Assembly (NCBI GenBank): GCA_946566685.1 | Contig: CAMNXA010000029.1 | Coordinates: 1-37,599 of the forward strand | Direction of reading: 5' to 3' | Length of the DNA stretch: 37,599 nt | Origin: an uncultured Lachnospiraceae bacterium | GTDB taxonomy: Bacteria; Bacillota; Clostridia; Lachnospirales; Lachnospiraceae | In this document: piece by piece, positions 10,160 through 16,493 of the stretch | How positions within the stretch are numbered: position 1 is the first letter of the stretch | Layout: every line of letters starts with the position of its first letter | Translations under genes and position numbers: made by a program | The notes under the pieces: model-generated | Database searches by the model: none | Seen by the model: the letters and a program-made list of their open reading frames with translations, nothing else | What the model was told of the DNA's origin: nothing

Positions 10160-10188
10160 TTGACATTTTAAGGAAAACTATATATAAT
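10160..10188 (+). promoter_or_regulatory. Sigma-A-type promoter for tRNA-Arg
   Basis: TTGACA at 10160-10165 and TATAAT at 10183-10188, separated by 17 bp: a full-consensus promoter. The predicted transcript starts near 10195, about 50 nt before the tRNA. Confidence 0.85.
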
Positions 10189-10201
10189 TGCTTGTGTTGT
10201 G

Positions 10202-10233
10202 AAAGGAATATGGAATATGAGAAATGTTCCTTT
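10202..10233 (+). other. Hairpin in the tRNA-Arg leader
   Basis: AAAGGAATAT (10202-10211) pairs with ATGTTCCTTT (10224-10233) over 10 bp with one G-T pair, followed by two more T residues. It lies between the promoter and the mature tRNA 5' end and resembles a weak terminator or a processing element. Confidence 0.5.
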
Positions 10234-10244
10234 TTGTACACCAA

Positions 10245-10318
10245 GTGCGTTTAGCTCAGCTGGATAGAGCGTTTGGCTACGGACCAAAAGGTCGGGGGTT
10301 CGAATCCTCTAACGCACG
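10245..10318 (+). tRNA. tRNA-Arg (anticodon ACG)
   Basis: A full cloverleaf: acceptor GTGCGTT with AACGCAC, D arm GCTC-loop-GAGC, anticodon stem TTTGG/CCAAA with loop CTACGGA (anticodon ACG), variable AGGTC, and T arm with TTCGAAT. The discriminator base is G at 10318. CCA is not encoded. The ACG anticodon, read as ICG after editing, is the usual bacterial CGN reader. Confidence 0.96.
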
Positions 10319-10327
10319 TAGAACTTA

Positions 10328-10368
10328 CAGCGGAAATATCTATCAGGGATGTTTCCGCTGCATTTTTA
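10328..10368 (+). terminator. Terminator after tRNA-Arg
   Basis: CAGCGGAAA (10328-10336) pairs with TTTCCGCTG (10352-10360) over 9 bp, followed by CATTTTTAT. It starts 10 bp after the tRNA. Confidence 0.85.
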
Positions 10369-10385
10369 TTCAGTGGGGAGAGGAT

Positions 10386-10529
10386 ATGTATGAGGCAATT
10401 CGTTGTATAATTGTGGATATTTTAGCACTGCTAAAAGGAGAAGATGTATCGAGGGAACAGAGAGTACGAGGGCTTGTGTATGTGGCAGCGCTTTTAGGAG
10501 TGGCCTGCTGGTTGTTTTTTATGGTATAA
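10386..10529 (+). CDS. Small membrane peptide, 47 residues, unknown function
   Basis: The ATG at 10386 is preceded by GGGGAGAGG. The product starts MYEAIRCIIVDILALLKGED, continues with a short charged stretch (SREQRVRG), and ends in a hydrophobic segment of about 17 residues (VYVAALLGVACWLFFMV), so a single C-terminal membrane anchor is likely. A good terminator follows 12 bp after the stop, which supports a real transcription unit. The tRNA terminator just upstream would make expression depend on read-through or on a promoter not recognised here. The family is not recognised. Confidence 0.6.
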   Translation: MYEAIRCIIVDILALLKGEDVSREQRVRGLVYVAALLGVACWLFFMV

Positions 10530-10541
10530 TCGGCAGGAGTT

Positions 10542-10576
10542 GGAGTCAGCAGGAATAGTTCTGCTGGCTCCTTTTT
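10542..10576 (+). terminator. Terminator after the small membrane peptide gene
   Basis: GGAGTCAGCAG (10542-10552) pairs with CTGCTGGCTCC (10561-10571) over 11 bp with one G-T pair, followed by TTTTT. Confidence 0.9.
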
Positions 10577-10578
10577 AT

Positions 10579-10646
10579 GGTATAGGAAAGTCTTCAACTT
10601 ATCCGAGGCCGCGAAGCGGATCTCGCAATCGAGCTTTTGCTCGATT
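10579..10646 (+). repeat. Two-hairpin intergenic repeat, copy 2
   Basis: It begins GGTATAGGAAAGTC two bases after the preceding terminator T run, exactly as copy 1 (6111-6181) does. Hairpin 1 (10604-10625) pairs CGAG with CTCG and CCGC with GCGG around GAA. Hairpin 2 (10627-10646) pairs AATCGAGC with GCTCGATT around TTTT. The stems differ in sequence from copy 1 but the pairing is kept. Confidence 0.75.
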
Positions 10647-10652
10647 TTGCTA

Positions 10653-10696
10653 TTGACAAACTGCTTATACTGTATATAATGATATATATACAGTAT
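10653..10696 (+). promoter_or_regulatory. Promoter with a palindromic operator for the GntR operon
   Basis: TTGACA at 10653-10658 and TATAAT at 10675-10680, spacing 16. A perfect inverted repeat, ATACTGTATATA (10667-10678) with TATATACAGTAT (10685-10696) and a 6-base centre, covers the -10 element. GntR/YtrA regulators usually repress their own operon through such a site, so autorepression is the likely control. Confidence 0.8.
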
Positions 10697-10747
10697 ATAC
10701 TTATGAAGCACAAACTGTGACGACAGGGTGTGCAGGGAGGTTGACCA

Positions 10748-11119
10748 TTGAAAATTATCATATCAAATCAGTCTGAGCTGCCAATCTATGCGCAGATCAG
10801 GGAGCAGCTCAAGGAACAGATACTAAATGGCCAGATTCCGGCAGGAAGTACCTTACCGTCTATCAGGCAGCTGGCCAAGGAAGTGGGGGTCAGTGTGATC
10901 ACCACCACCCGTGCCTACAGCGACCTGGAGAGCGAGGGCTTTATCGCCAGTATGCAGGGGAAGGGGAGTGTGGTGCTCTCCACGGATAATAACCTGTTGA
11001 AGGAACAGAGCCTGATGCGGATCGAGGAGGGGCTTACCACGGCCATAGAGACGGCACGGACCATGGGGATGTCCGAGGAAGAACTTCTTCATGTTTTTAA
11101 GAATCTATTGGAAAGATAG
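10748..11119 (+). CDS. GntR-family transcriptional regulator, YtrA type
   Basis: A DNA-binding protein of 123 residues. Residues 10-75 form the GntR winged helix, with PIYAQIREQLKEQI, AGSTLPSIRQLAKEVGVS and TTTRAYSDLESEGFI. The C-terminal tail of about 45 residues is short and helical, as in the YtrA subfamily, with no sugar- or fatty-acid-binding domain. The start is TTG at 10748, placed 7 bp after GGGAGG; no better in-frame ATG exists. The ABC ATPase starts 12 bp downstream, the classic ytrA-ytrB-type arrangement. It is expected to repress this operon via the palindrome at 10667-10696; the inducer is unknown, though cell-wall-active drugs are typical for the group. Confidence 0.92.
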   Translation: MKIIISNQSELPIYAQIREQLKEQILNGQIPAGSTLPSIRQLAKEVGVSVITTTRAYSDLESEGFIASMQGKGSVVLSTDNNLLKEQSLMRIEEGLTTAIETARTMGMSEEELLHVFKNLLER

Positions 11120-11131
11120 GAGAGGAAGCAT

Positions 11132-11983
11132 ATGGAATTGTTGGAAGTAAAGAATCTTTCAAAGCATTATAAAGCGTTTGACTTACAGAATATCAGTTTT
11201 ACCCTGCCCAAGGGCTATATCATGGGCTATGTGGGGCCCAATGGCTCCGGCAAGAGTACTACCCTCAATCTGATCACCAATATCTGTAAATGCAGTGAAG
11301 GGGAAATCCGCATTAACGGGATCAGCTGTGAGGAGGATGCGGTGGCATATAAGGAGCAGATTGGCTATATCGGAGACGAGTTTTATTTTCCGGATAATTT
11401 TAAGGTAAAAAATATCAGACAGGTGCTGCATAACTTTTATCCCACCTTTTCGGCAAAAAAGTTTGATGGTTTCCTGCAAAGGTGGAACCTGCCGGAGAAA
11501 AAGCCGATCATGGATTTCTCCAGAGGCATGAAGGTGATGCTGATGTTTGCATCAGTGCTTTCCAGAGACACGAAACTGATGGTTTTGGATGAGGCGACTA
11601 ACGGATTGGATCCGGTGATGCGCACGGAAATCCTGGGGCTTTTACAGGAATATGTGATGGACGGTGAGCGGAGCGTGATCTTCTCCACGCATATCTTAAG
11701 TGATCTGGAGCAGATTGCGGATTATATCTATTTTATCCATCAGGGACGGACGGTGCTTTACGATGCCAAGGATGAACTGATTGAGAATTACCTTCTGGTA
11801 AAAGGGGAAAAAAGTGCAGTCTCTGCAAAACTGGAAAAGGCTTTGATCGGGGTAATTGATAATGCCTATGGGTTTGAAGCTCTTTTGCCCAGTGATCAGG
11901 CGGGGCTTTTGGGAAATGACTTCCAGTATGAGAAACCAAACATTGACCAGATTGTGGTCCACTATATTAAAGACGGGAGATAA
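11132..11983 (+). CDS. ABC transporter ATP-binding protein of the GntR-linked system
   Basis: An ATPase of 283 residues with Walker A GPNGSGKST, Walker B LMVLDEATNGLDP and the switch histidine in FSTHILSDL. The signature loop is FSRGMKVML rather than LSGGQ, a known variant in this multidrug/YtrB-like branch. The last 70 residues form an accessory C-terminal domain. The RBS is GGAGAGGAAGC. The permease begins 15 bp after the stop. The substrate is unknown; the GntR/YtrA context points to a stress-induced exporter or an envelope-protection system. Confidence 0.93.
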   Translation: MELLEVKNLSKHYKAFDLQNISFTLPKGYIMGYVGPNGSGKSTTLNLITNICKCSEGEIRINGISCEEDAVAYKEQIGYIGDEFYFPDNFKVKNIRQVLHNFYPTFSAKKFDGFLQRWNLPEKKPIMDFSRGMKVMLMFASVLSRDTKLMVLDEATNGLDPVMRTEILGLLQEYVMDGERSVIFSTHILSDLEQIADYIYFIHQGRTVLYDAKDELIENYLLVKGEKSAVSAKLEKALIGVIDNAYGFEALLPSDQAGLLGNDFQYEKPNIDQIVVHYIKDGR

Positions 11984-11998
11984 AAGGGGGATTTTGGA

Positions 11999-12673
11999 AT
12001 GAGAGCGATATATTTTATGTTGATTGACTATATTAAGGTGAAACGACAGCTTTATCTTATGCCGCTGTTTATTGTGATAGCGTTATTCATGTGGGGACAG
12101 GGATTTTCAATCCTGATGTCGTTCTCTTATATGATATTTGTGGCTATTATTTTTTCGACAGCGCCCTTTGGCGCATGCAAAAAGGAGGATGCAGGATTTC
12201 TGGTATTGCTGCCCTCTACCACCGCGCACAGGGTCATAGGGCGGTTCCTGTATGGCATGTCACTTGCGGGATTTGCGGTGGTATGCAGCGGCATATTTAT
12301 TGTAAATGCACAGATGATGGGGAAGGGGATCGAAGCATGGACCATTGCAGTCGGTTTGGTCCTTCTGGCCTTTTGTCTGCTGCTTATTACAATGGAATTT
12401 CTGATTCTATATCTGATAGGAGAAAATCTGGCGCCCCAACTGTTGGGAATTGTGAGAGTAGCGCCGGCCATGACATCCTATTTTGCCATGATGTATGTTA
12501 TGGATGGAAAGAAGGGTAATATTTCCGATAGTTCTGAGGGACTTTCTATCCTGCATCAAATGGGCGGTGAAATGATGCAGGTGGGACTTATTGCAATAGC
12601 AGCAGCGCTTCTGATATGGGCGGCGGCTATTGTGATCTGTGTGAAGGTGACCGCGAAGCGGGACTATGTGTAA
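11999..12673 (+). CDS. ABC-2-type membrane subunit of the GntR-linked transporter
   Basis: A 224-residue integral membrane protein with about six hydrophobic segments, at roughly 17-33, 38-56, 73-95, 110-137, 145-162 and 194-216. Motifs are weak, but the position directly after the ATPase, the size and the pattern (short N-terminus, KKEDAGFLVLLPSTTAHRV loop after segment 2) fit an ABC-2 permease. It probably dimerises with the upstream ATPase. The start is the ATG after AAAAGGGGGATTTTGG. It is the last gene of the GntR operon; no clear terminator was seen before the next promoter at 12732. Confidence 0.8.
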   Translation: MRAIYFMLIDYIKVKRQLYLMPLFIVIALFMWGQGFSILMSFSYMIFVAIIFSTAPFGACKKEDAGFLVLLPSTTAHRVIGRFLYGMSLAGFAVVCSGIFIVNAQMMGKGIEAWTIAVGLVLLAFCLLLITMEFLILYLIGENLAPQLLGIVRVAPAMTSYFAMMYVMDGKKGNISDSSEGLSILHQMGGEMMQVGLIAIAAALLIWAAAIVICVKVTAKRDYV

Positions 12674-12731
12674 GGTAGAAAAAGAGAAAAGCAGTGTTTT
12701 TGGGCGGAGAGATAAGTTAGTTATGTGAGTG

Positions 12732-12782
12732 TTGACATATATAGGTTGTCTATATATAATAATATATAGGCAGCCTATATAT
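12732..12782 (+). promoter_or_regulatory. Promoter with two PadR-like operators
   Basis: TTGACA at 12732-12737 and TATAAT at 12755-12760, spacing 17. Two AT-rich palindromes overlap or follow it: ATATAGG-TTG-TCTATAT centred at 12747, inside the spacer, and a near-perfect 21-bp palindrome, ATATATAGGC/GCCTATATAT, centred at 12772, just at the expected start of transcription. Both fit ATATAGGNNGNCTATAT. The next gene encodes a PadR protein, so autorepression is inferred. Confidence 0.75.
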
Positions 12783-12828
12783 TTTGCAAAAAGTCACAAT
12801 TATGTTATGGGAAAAGGAGGAATCAGTT

Positions 12829-13170
12829 ATGGCGGTAGACAGGAGCCTCGTGTCCGGCAGTATGGCAATGTTGTTATTGCAGTTGCTGGAGGAGAGGGAT
12901 TTATATGGATATGAGATGATCGAGACACTGCGGGAACGGTCGAATCAGGTGTTTGAACTGAAAGCGGGAACTTTGTATCCACTGCTGCATTCCCTGGAAG
13001 AAAAGAATCTGGTGTCGGCGTATGAGCGGGAGGTGTCCGGGAAGGTAAGGAAGTATTATAGCATTACCAAAGAGGGCAGACATTTCCTGAGGAAAAAGAA
13101 GGAAGAGTGGAAAGAATATACTGCCGGCGTGGAAGGCGTGATTGGAGGTCTGGCTTATGGATGTGTGTGA
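12829..13170 (+). CDS. PadR-family transcriptional regulator
   Basis: A 113-residue winged-helix repressor. The PadR pattern is clear: LLLQLLEERDLYGYEMIETLRER, then FELKAGTLYPLLHSLEEKNLV, then the wing REVSGKVRKYYSITKEGRHFL, then a short C-terminal helix for dimerisation. The ATG at 12829 has GGAGG eight bases upstream; a TTG 45 bp earlier in frame lacks a binding site and would overlap operator DNA. The end overlaps the start of the next gene by 14 bp, a strong sign of translational coupling. PadR genes paired with HAAS-domain membrane proteins are common in Firmicutes. Confidence 0.93.
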   Translation: MAVDRSLVSGSMAMLLLQLLEERDLYGYEMIETLRERSNQVFELKAGTLYPLLHSLEEKNLVSAYEREVSGKVRKYYSITKEGRHFLRKKKEEWKEYTAGVEGVIGGLAYGCV

Positions 13171-14572
13171 GTACATAGAAGCGGCTACATCACAGATCAG
13201 GGCCAGACAGGCCCGTGATATGGTAGCCAGGGAACTGGCGGCCCATATCGAAGATCAGGCTGCATGTTACAGGGAGCAGGGGATGTCTGAAGAGGAGGCT
13301 GGCAAGGAGGCGGTGCGCCAGATGGGAGACCCTGTGGAAGTGGGGATTTCCATGGATCAGATCCACAGGCCCAAGACAGACTGGAAGATGATCCTTATGC
13401 TGGCATTTCTGTGTGGGCTGGGGCTTTGCCTGCAACTTGTCATTAACAGAGATATCGTTAGAGCGATGTACATGGAGAATGCAGCTGAACTATCTTTGGG
13501 GTTGTTTTCGGGAGTGACCAGAAGTCTGGTGATCGCATTGACAGGCGCTGTGGTTCTGGGCGTTTTAGTGTGCGTGATGGATTATACGGTTCTTCTGCGA
13601 TATGCACCCTGGTTTATGGGCCTTGTATTTTTGATTCTAGGAGTGGAGAATTTTGTAATATGGGGTAATATGGGATTGTATCAGGCGCTTACCATGAACT
13701 GGCATTATCTGCTGGTGCCGCTCTATGCCAGTCTGCTGTACCGATATCGGGGCAGGGGCAGGCGTGGCTTTGCAGGCGGTATTCTTTGGCTAGTCCTGTT
13801 CCAGGTGATCCTGATGATTTTTGGAGGCTATCATATGGTGATAAGGCCGTCCGGTATGCGATTATACGGTGTATTGATGGTGATGCTCAGCATGGCAGTG
13901 GTCTGCGGCTGGTATGGAAAGAAAAGAGGTAAACTGATTGGGCTGTGGGGCGGCGCTTTGTTGGCATTTTGTCTGGCAGTCTGCTGGATGTTGCAGCAGG
14001 ACGGATTTAAGGCAGAACGCATCCGGGCAATCCTGCATCCCTATGATCATGCGGATGGTGTTGGTTATTATGTAGTGATGATTCGGGGATGGCTTGGACG
14101 GTGCAGCCTGTGGGGGAATCCTGAGGCGGCAGCACAGTTTGCAAGCAATTATATAGGGGTAGAATATATAGATTTGTCTTTCAGTTCGGATGATAGCAAT
14201 ATACTGTATTTATTTTTGCGTTATGGAATCCTGCCTGGTGTCATGGTCTGTCTGATATTTGTGGGATGCATCGGTTATTTTCTGTACAGATGCCTGCGGC
14301 AGAAGAACCAGCTTGGGCGGGTAACGGGCACTGGGTGCTGTTTTGTATTTCTGGTGGAATTTGCAGGATATCTGATGAGTAACCTGGGCGTAATGCCCAT
14401 CCATGCCAACCTTCCATTTCTCTCCTATGCTGGTATAGATATCGGTGTATGGGCAGTACTTATGGGATTTGTTTTCAGTATTATACGTTACCAGAACCTG
14501 CTGCCGGCGGAGCGTATGGAACAAACCCGCAAATATAGGTATCGCTTCAAGATAGAAAAGATACCGCTTTAA
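13157..14572 (+). CDS. HAAS-like domain joined to an FtsW/RodA (SEDS)-like membrane protein
   Basis: A product of 471 residues. The N-terminal ~70 residues are soluble and match the pattern of HAAS/permease-prefix domains found after PadR regulators: ARDMVARELAAHIEDQAACYREQGMSEEEA and AVRQMGDPVEVG. About ten hydrophobic segments follow. The second half resembles SEDS glycosyltransferases: ILHPYDHADGVGYYVVMIRGWLG parallels the family's WLDPW...GYQ...LGSGGLFG region, and MPIHANLPFLSYAGIDIG parallels the LPVTGLTLPFISYGG-like motif. The usual TDFIFA sequence is replaced by SSDDSNILYLF, so activity is uncertain. The start at 13157 has GGAGG nine bases upstream. It is co-expressed with PadR; a conditional cell-wall role is inferred. 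Confidence 0.75.
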   Translation: MDVCEYIEAATSQIRARQARDMVARELAAHIEDQAACYREQGMSEEEAGKEAVRQMGDPVEVGISMDQIHRPKTDWKMILMLAFLCGLGLCLQLVINRDIVRAMYMENAAELSLGLFSGVTRSLVIALTGAVVLGVLVCVMDYTVLLRYAPWFMGLVFLILGVENFVIWGNMGLYQALTMNWHYLLVPLYASLLYRYRGRGRRGFAGGILWLVLFQVILMIFGGYHMVIRPSGMRLYGVLMVMLSMAVVCGWYGKKRGKLIGLWGGALLAFCLAVCWMLQQDGFKAERIRAILHPYDHADGVGYYVVMIRGWLGRCSLWGNPEAAAQFASNYIGVEYIDLSFSSDDSNILYLFLRYGILPGVMVCLIFVGCIGYFLYRCLRQKNQLGRVTGTGCCFVFLVEFAGYLMSNLGVMPIHANLPFLSYAGIDIGVWAVLMGFVFSIIRYQNLLPAERMEQTRKYRYRFKIEKIPL

Positions 14573-14624
14573 AGGAAAGTGACCAGATGCAGCGGCCAGG
14601 AAGCGAAATTCCAAAACATTCTTC

Positions 14625-14653
14625 TTGCAAAGCGGCCTACTTTACAGTATGAT
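14625..14653 (+). promoter_or_regulatory. Predicted promoter of the small membrane protein gene
   Basis: TTGCAA at 14625-14630 and TATGAT at 14648-14653, 17 bp apart, in the 154-bp gap after the SEDS-like gene. The expected leader before the ATG at 14727 is about 65 nt. Confidence 0.6.
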
Positions 14654-14726
14654 AGATACAATGAATGGCCAATTTATGGTAGACGGCCAATGGATAATTT
14701 TAAGTTTCGCTGTGAGGAGGAGAAGC

Positions 14727-15203
14727 ATGAAGAAAGAATGGAATGTAACTGACGGTGCGGGTAACATGCATCATATTACGTATAAGGCCGGCGGCTTTGG
14801 CGGCGCCAAGTACATAATTGATAATGATACCTACAAATGCAAATCCAAGAACTGGTTCGTAATGTTGGCAGATGTTCAGATCAGTATGCCGGGTGTGGAC
14901 TGTAATCTGGTAGTGATCGGTAACAGTGTAAGACTTGCGGTTAACGGTGTTTACATTGATGATAATACACCGTATGAGCCGGTAAGAAATATGCCCAAAT
15001 GGGTTACTGCGATGATAACTGTCTGCGGTATTATCGGACTTTTTGGTGCAGGATGGATAGGACTCTTGCTTTCTATTTTCGTAGACATGTTCAGTATTAA
15101 GCTCTGCCTGAAAGGAAAGAATGGCGCGGCGATTGGTCTGTTTGTTGGATTCTTGGTACTGGTAGGAATATGGATCGCATATCAGCTTCTTTTCCTGGTA
15201 TAA
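14727..15203 (+). CDS. Small membrane protein of unknown function, 158 residues
   Basis: Unrecognised family. Residues 1-85 are predicted soluble and beta-rich (KKEWNVTDGAGNMHHITYKAG, then AKYIIDNDTYKCKSKNWF), resembling small beta-sandwich domains in other clostridial membrane proteins. Two hydrophobic segments, about 90-117 and 130-157, form the C-terminal half. The ATG at 14727 lies 6 bp after AGGAGG; an earlier in-frame TTG falls inside the predicted promoter and is rejected. The next gene is 48 bp downstream and is also a small membrane protein, so the two may be co-transcribed. Confidence 0.7.
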   Translation: MKKEWNVTDGAGNMHHITYKAGGFGGAKYIIDNDTYKCKSKNWFVMLADVQISMPGVDCNLVVIGNSVRLAVNGVYIDDNTPYEPVRNMPKWVTAMITVCGIIGLFGAGWIGLLLSIFVDMFSIKLCLKGKNGAAIGLFVGFLVLVGIWIAYQLLFLV

Positions 15204-15251
15204 ATGCAGGATCTGCACTAGAACTTTAATGGGTTGGAGAGGAGAAATATC

Positions 15252-15722
15252 GTGGAAGATAATCAGAATTATGGTCAGCAGCCTTATGGCGATCAGCAGT
15301 ACAACCAGCAGCCATATGGTGACCAGCAGTACAACCAACAGCCTTATGGTGACCAGCAGTATAACCAGCAGCCCTATGGCGGCCAGCAGTACAATCAGCA
15401 GCCCTATGGGAATCAGCAGTATAACCAGCAGCCTTATGCACAGCCGATGAAACCGGTTGTGTACGATGTACTCCCCAATAACCACGGCGGAGTATCAGTC
15501 GCTTCCCTGATCTGCGGCATTCTGGGCATTGTATTCTTTTGGTTTCCGTTTGTCGATCTGGGAGTAAGTATTGCCGGCCTGATCTGTGGTATCGTATCAT
15601 TAAGTAAGAAATATGACAGCAAAGGCGTAGCAATCGGCGGCCTGGTGACATCTATCATCGGTTTGCTCATAGGTCTGTATTTTATGTTTTGCTTTTTTAT
15701 TGGTATGGCATTGGTAATGTAA
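15252..15722 (+). CDS. DUF4190-like membrane protein with an N-terminal Gln/Tyr-rich repeat region
   Basis: The GTG at 15252 follows GGAGAGGAG by seven bases, giving 156 residues. Residues 9-58 are five copies of a ten-residue unit, QQPYGDQQYN with Gly or Asn variants at position 6, then a partial copy QQPYA. Two hydrophobic segments follow (about 80-105 and 125-150), with SVASLICGILGIVFFW and GVAIGGLVTSIIGLL typical of the DUF4190-like fold seen in Firmicutes and Actinobacteria proteins with Pro/Gln/Tyr-rich tails. The repeat region is presumably a disordered cytoplasmic tail. No enzymatic motif was seen. A terminator follows at 15762. Confidence 0.75.
   Translation: MEDNQNYGQQPYGDQQYNQQPYGDQQYNQQPYGDQQYNQQPYGGQQYNQQPYGNQQYNQQPYAQPMKPVVYDVLPNNHGGVSVASLICGILGIVFFWFPFVDLGVSIAGLICGIVSLSKKYDSKGVAIGGLVTSIIGLLIGLYFMFCFFIGMALVM
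15276..15425 (+). repeat. Five tandem 30-bp coding repeats
   Basis: Five in-frame 30-bp units encode QQPYGDQQYN or close variants. Differences are mostly silent third-position changes (CCT/CCA/CCC, AAC/AAT), so the array is not freshly duplicated but is still similar enough for slippage or recombination. Confidence 0.9.
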
Positions 15723-15761
15723 GGAAGCAGAACCGTTTGACCAAATATATTACAATATTTA

Positions 15762-15793
15762 CCTCTGGCCGGAGAACGGTCAGAGGTTTTTTG
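15762..15793 (+). terminator. Terminator after the QQPYG-repeat protein gene
   Basis: ACCTCTGGCC (15762-15771) pairs with GGTCAGAGGT (15779-15788) with one G-T pair, followed by a run of T. Confidence 0.9.
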
Positions 15794-15916
15794 CTGTGAT
15801 TCAAAATTTTTTGAACCTTTTAGAACCTTGCGGACTCTTATAAGCAGGTGCACCTGATACGGCGGGTGTGAAAAGCGGACGCCGTAAGCGTAACAGAACT
15901 TTGGAGGAAAGATATT

Positions 15917-16477
15917 TTGACCGAGGAAATGTTGGTGAGACAGATGAAGGAAGGCGATAAGGCATCCTTTGATCTGCTCTATGAAAAGTACAAGAATATG
16001 GCACTCCGTACGGCATATCTGATCACAGGCGATCGTTCTTACAGTGAAGATGTGGTACAGGATACCTTTGTCAAAGTGTATCTGCACTGTAAGGAACTTA
16101 AGAATGACAGCGGATTTAAGGCGTGGATGATGCAGATTCTTGTGAGGACAGCCTATAAGTGCGGCAGGAAGAAGAGCAGGGAACTGCCGGACGATGAGGT
16201 GGTACAGAAAGCCGACACCGGCCCAAATATCTCCCTACTGGAACAGGTGATCATGCAGGAGGAGGCAAGGGCAATCGCCGGGGCGGTCAGGGCATTGCCG
16301 ATCAAGCAGCGGGCAGTGGTGGTACTCTTTTATTATCAGGGGTATCAGATAAACGAGATCGCAGGGATCTTGGGCTGCCTGGAGGGGACGGTAAAGTCCA
16401 GGCTCCATACGGCCAGAAAACAGCTGAAGAAGGCATTGGAGAGCGATTTTGGGGTGACAGTTACCGGCGTGTTGTGA
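15917..16477 (+). CDS. ECF-type RNA polymerase sigma factor
   Basis: A sigma-70-family factor of 186 residues with region 2 at about 20-90 (FDLLYEKYKNMALRTAYLITGD, then EDVVQDTFVKVYLH) and region 4 at about 120-175 (ALPIKQRAVVVLFYYQGYQINEIAGILG, then GTVKSRLHTARKQLKK). It lacks regions 1 and 3, as ECF factors do. The TTG at 15917 is chosen for GGAGG ten bases upstream; an ATG at 15929 is possible but has a cramped binding site. The next gene, 16 bp downstream, is a one-pass membrane protein and a likely anti-sigma. Upstream, TGAACC near 15808 followed by a CTCTTA stretch 17 bp later might be a self-recognised promoter, but this is weak. Confidence 0.92.
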   Translation: MTEEMLVRQMKEGDKASFDLLYEKYKNMALRTAYLITGDRSYSEDVVQDTFVKVYLHCKELKNDSGFKAWMMQILVRTAYKCGRKKSRELPDDEVVQKADTGPNISLLEQVIMQEEARAIAGAVRALPIKQRAVVVLFYYQGYQINEIAGILGCLEGTVKSRLHTARKQLKKALESDFGVTVTGVL

Positions 16478-16493
16478 AGAAAAGAGGTTGCAT

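Noticed and set aside
10224..10529. Longer reading frame running through tRNA-Arg into the small membrane peptide
   Set aside because: The upstream part is the tRNA and its terminator. The ATG at 10386 with GGGGAGAGG is the sensible start.
12651..12661. CCGCGAAGCGG at the end of the GntR-operon permease gene as a third copy of the two-hairpin repeat
   Set aside because: Only the mini-hairpin core is shared. The GGTATAGGAAAGTC start and second hairpin are missing and the site is coding, so it is probably chance.
12784..12828. Upstream TTG start for the PadR gene
   Set aside because: It lacks a ribosome binding site and lies directly after the operator. The ATG at 12829 has GGAGG at good distance.
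15276..15425. Possible CRISPR-like array because of regular 30-bp spacing
   Set aside because: The units are contiguous, in frame and coding, with no unique spacers and no cas genes.
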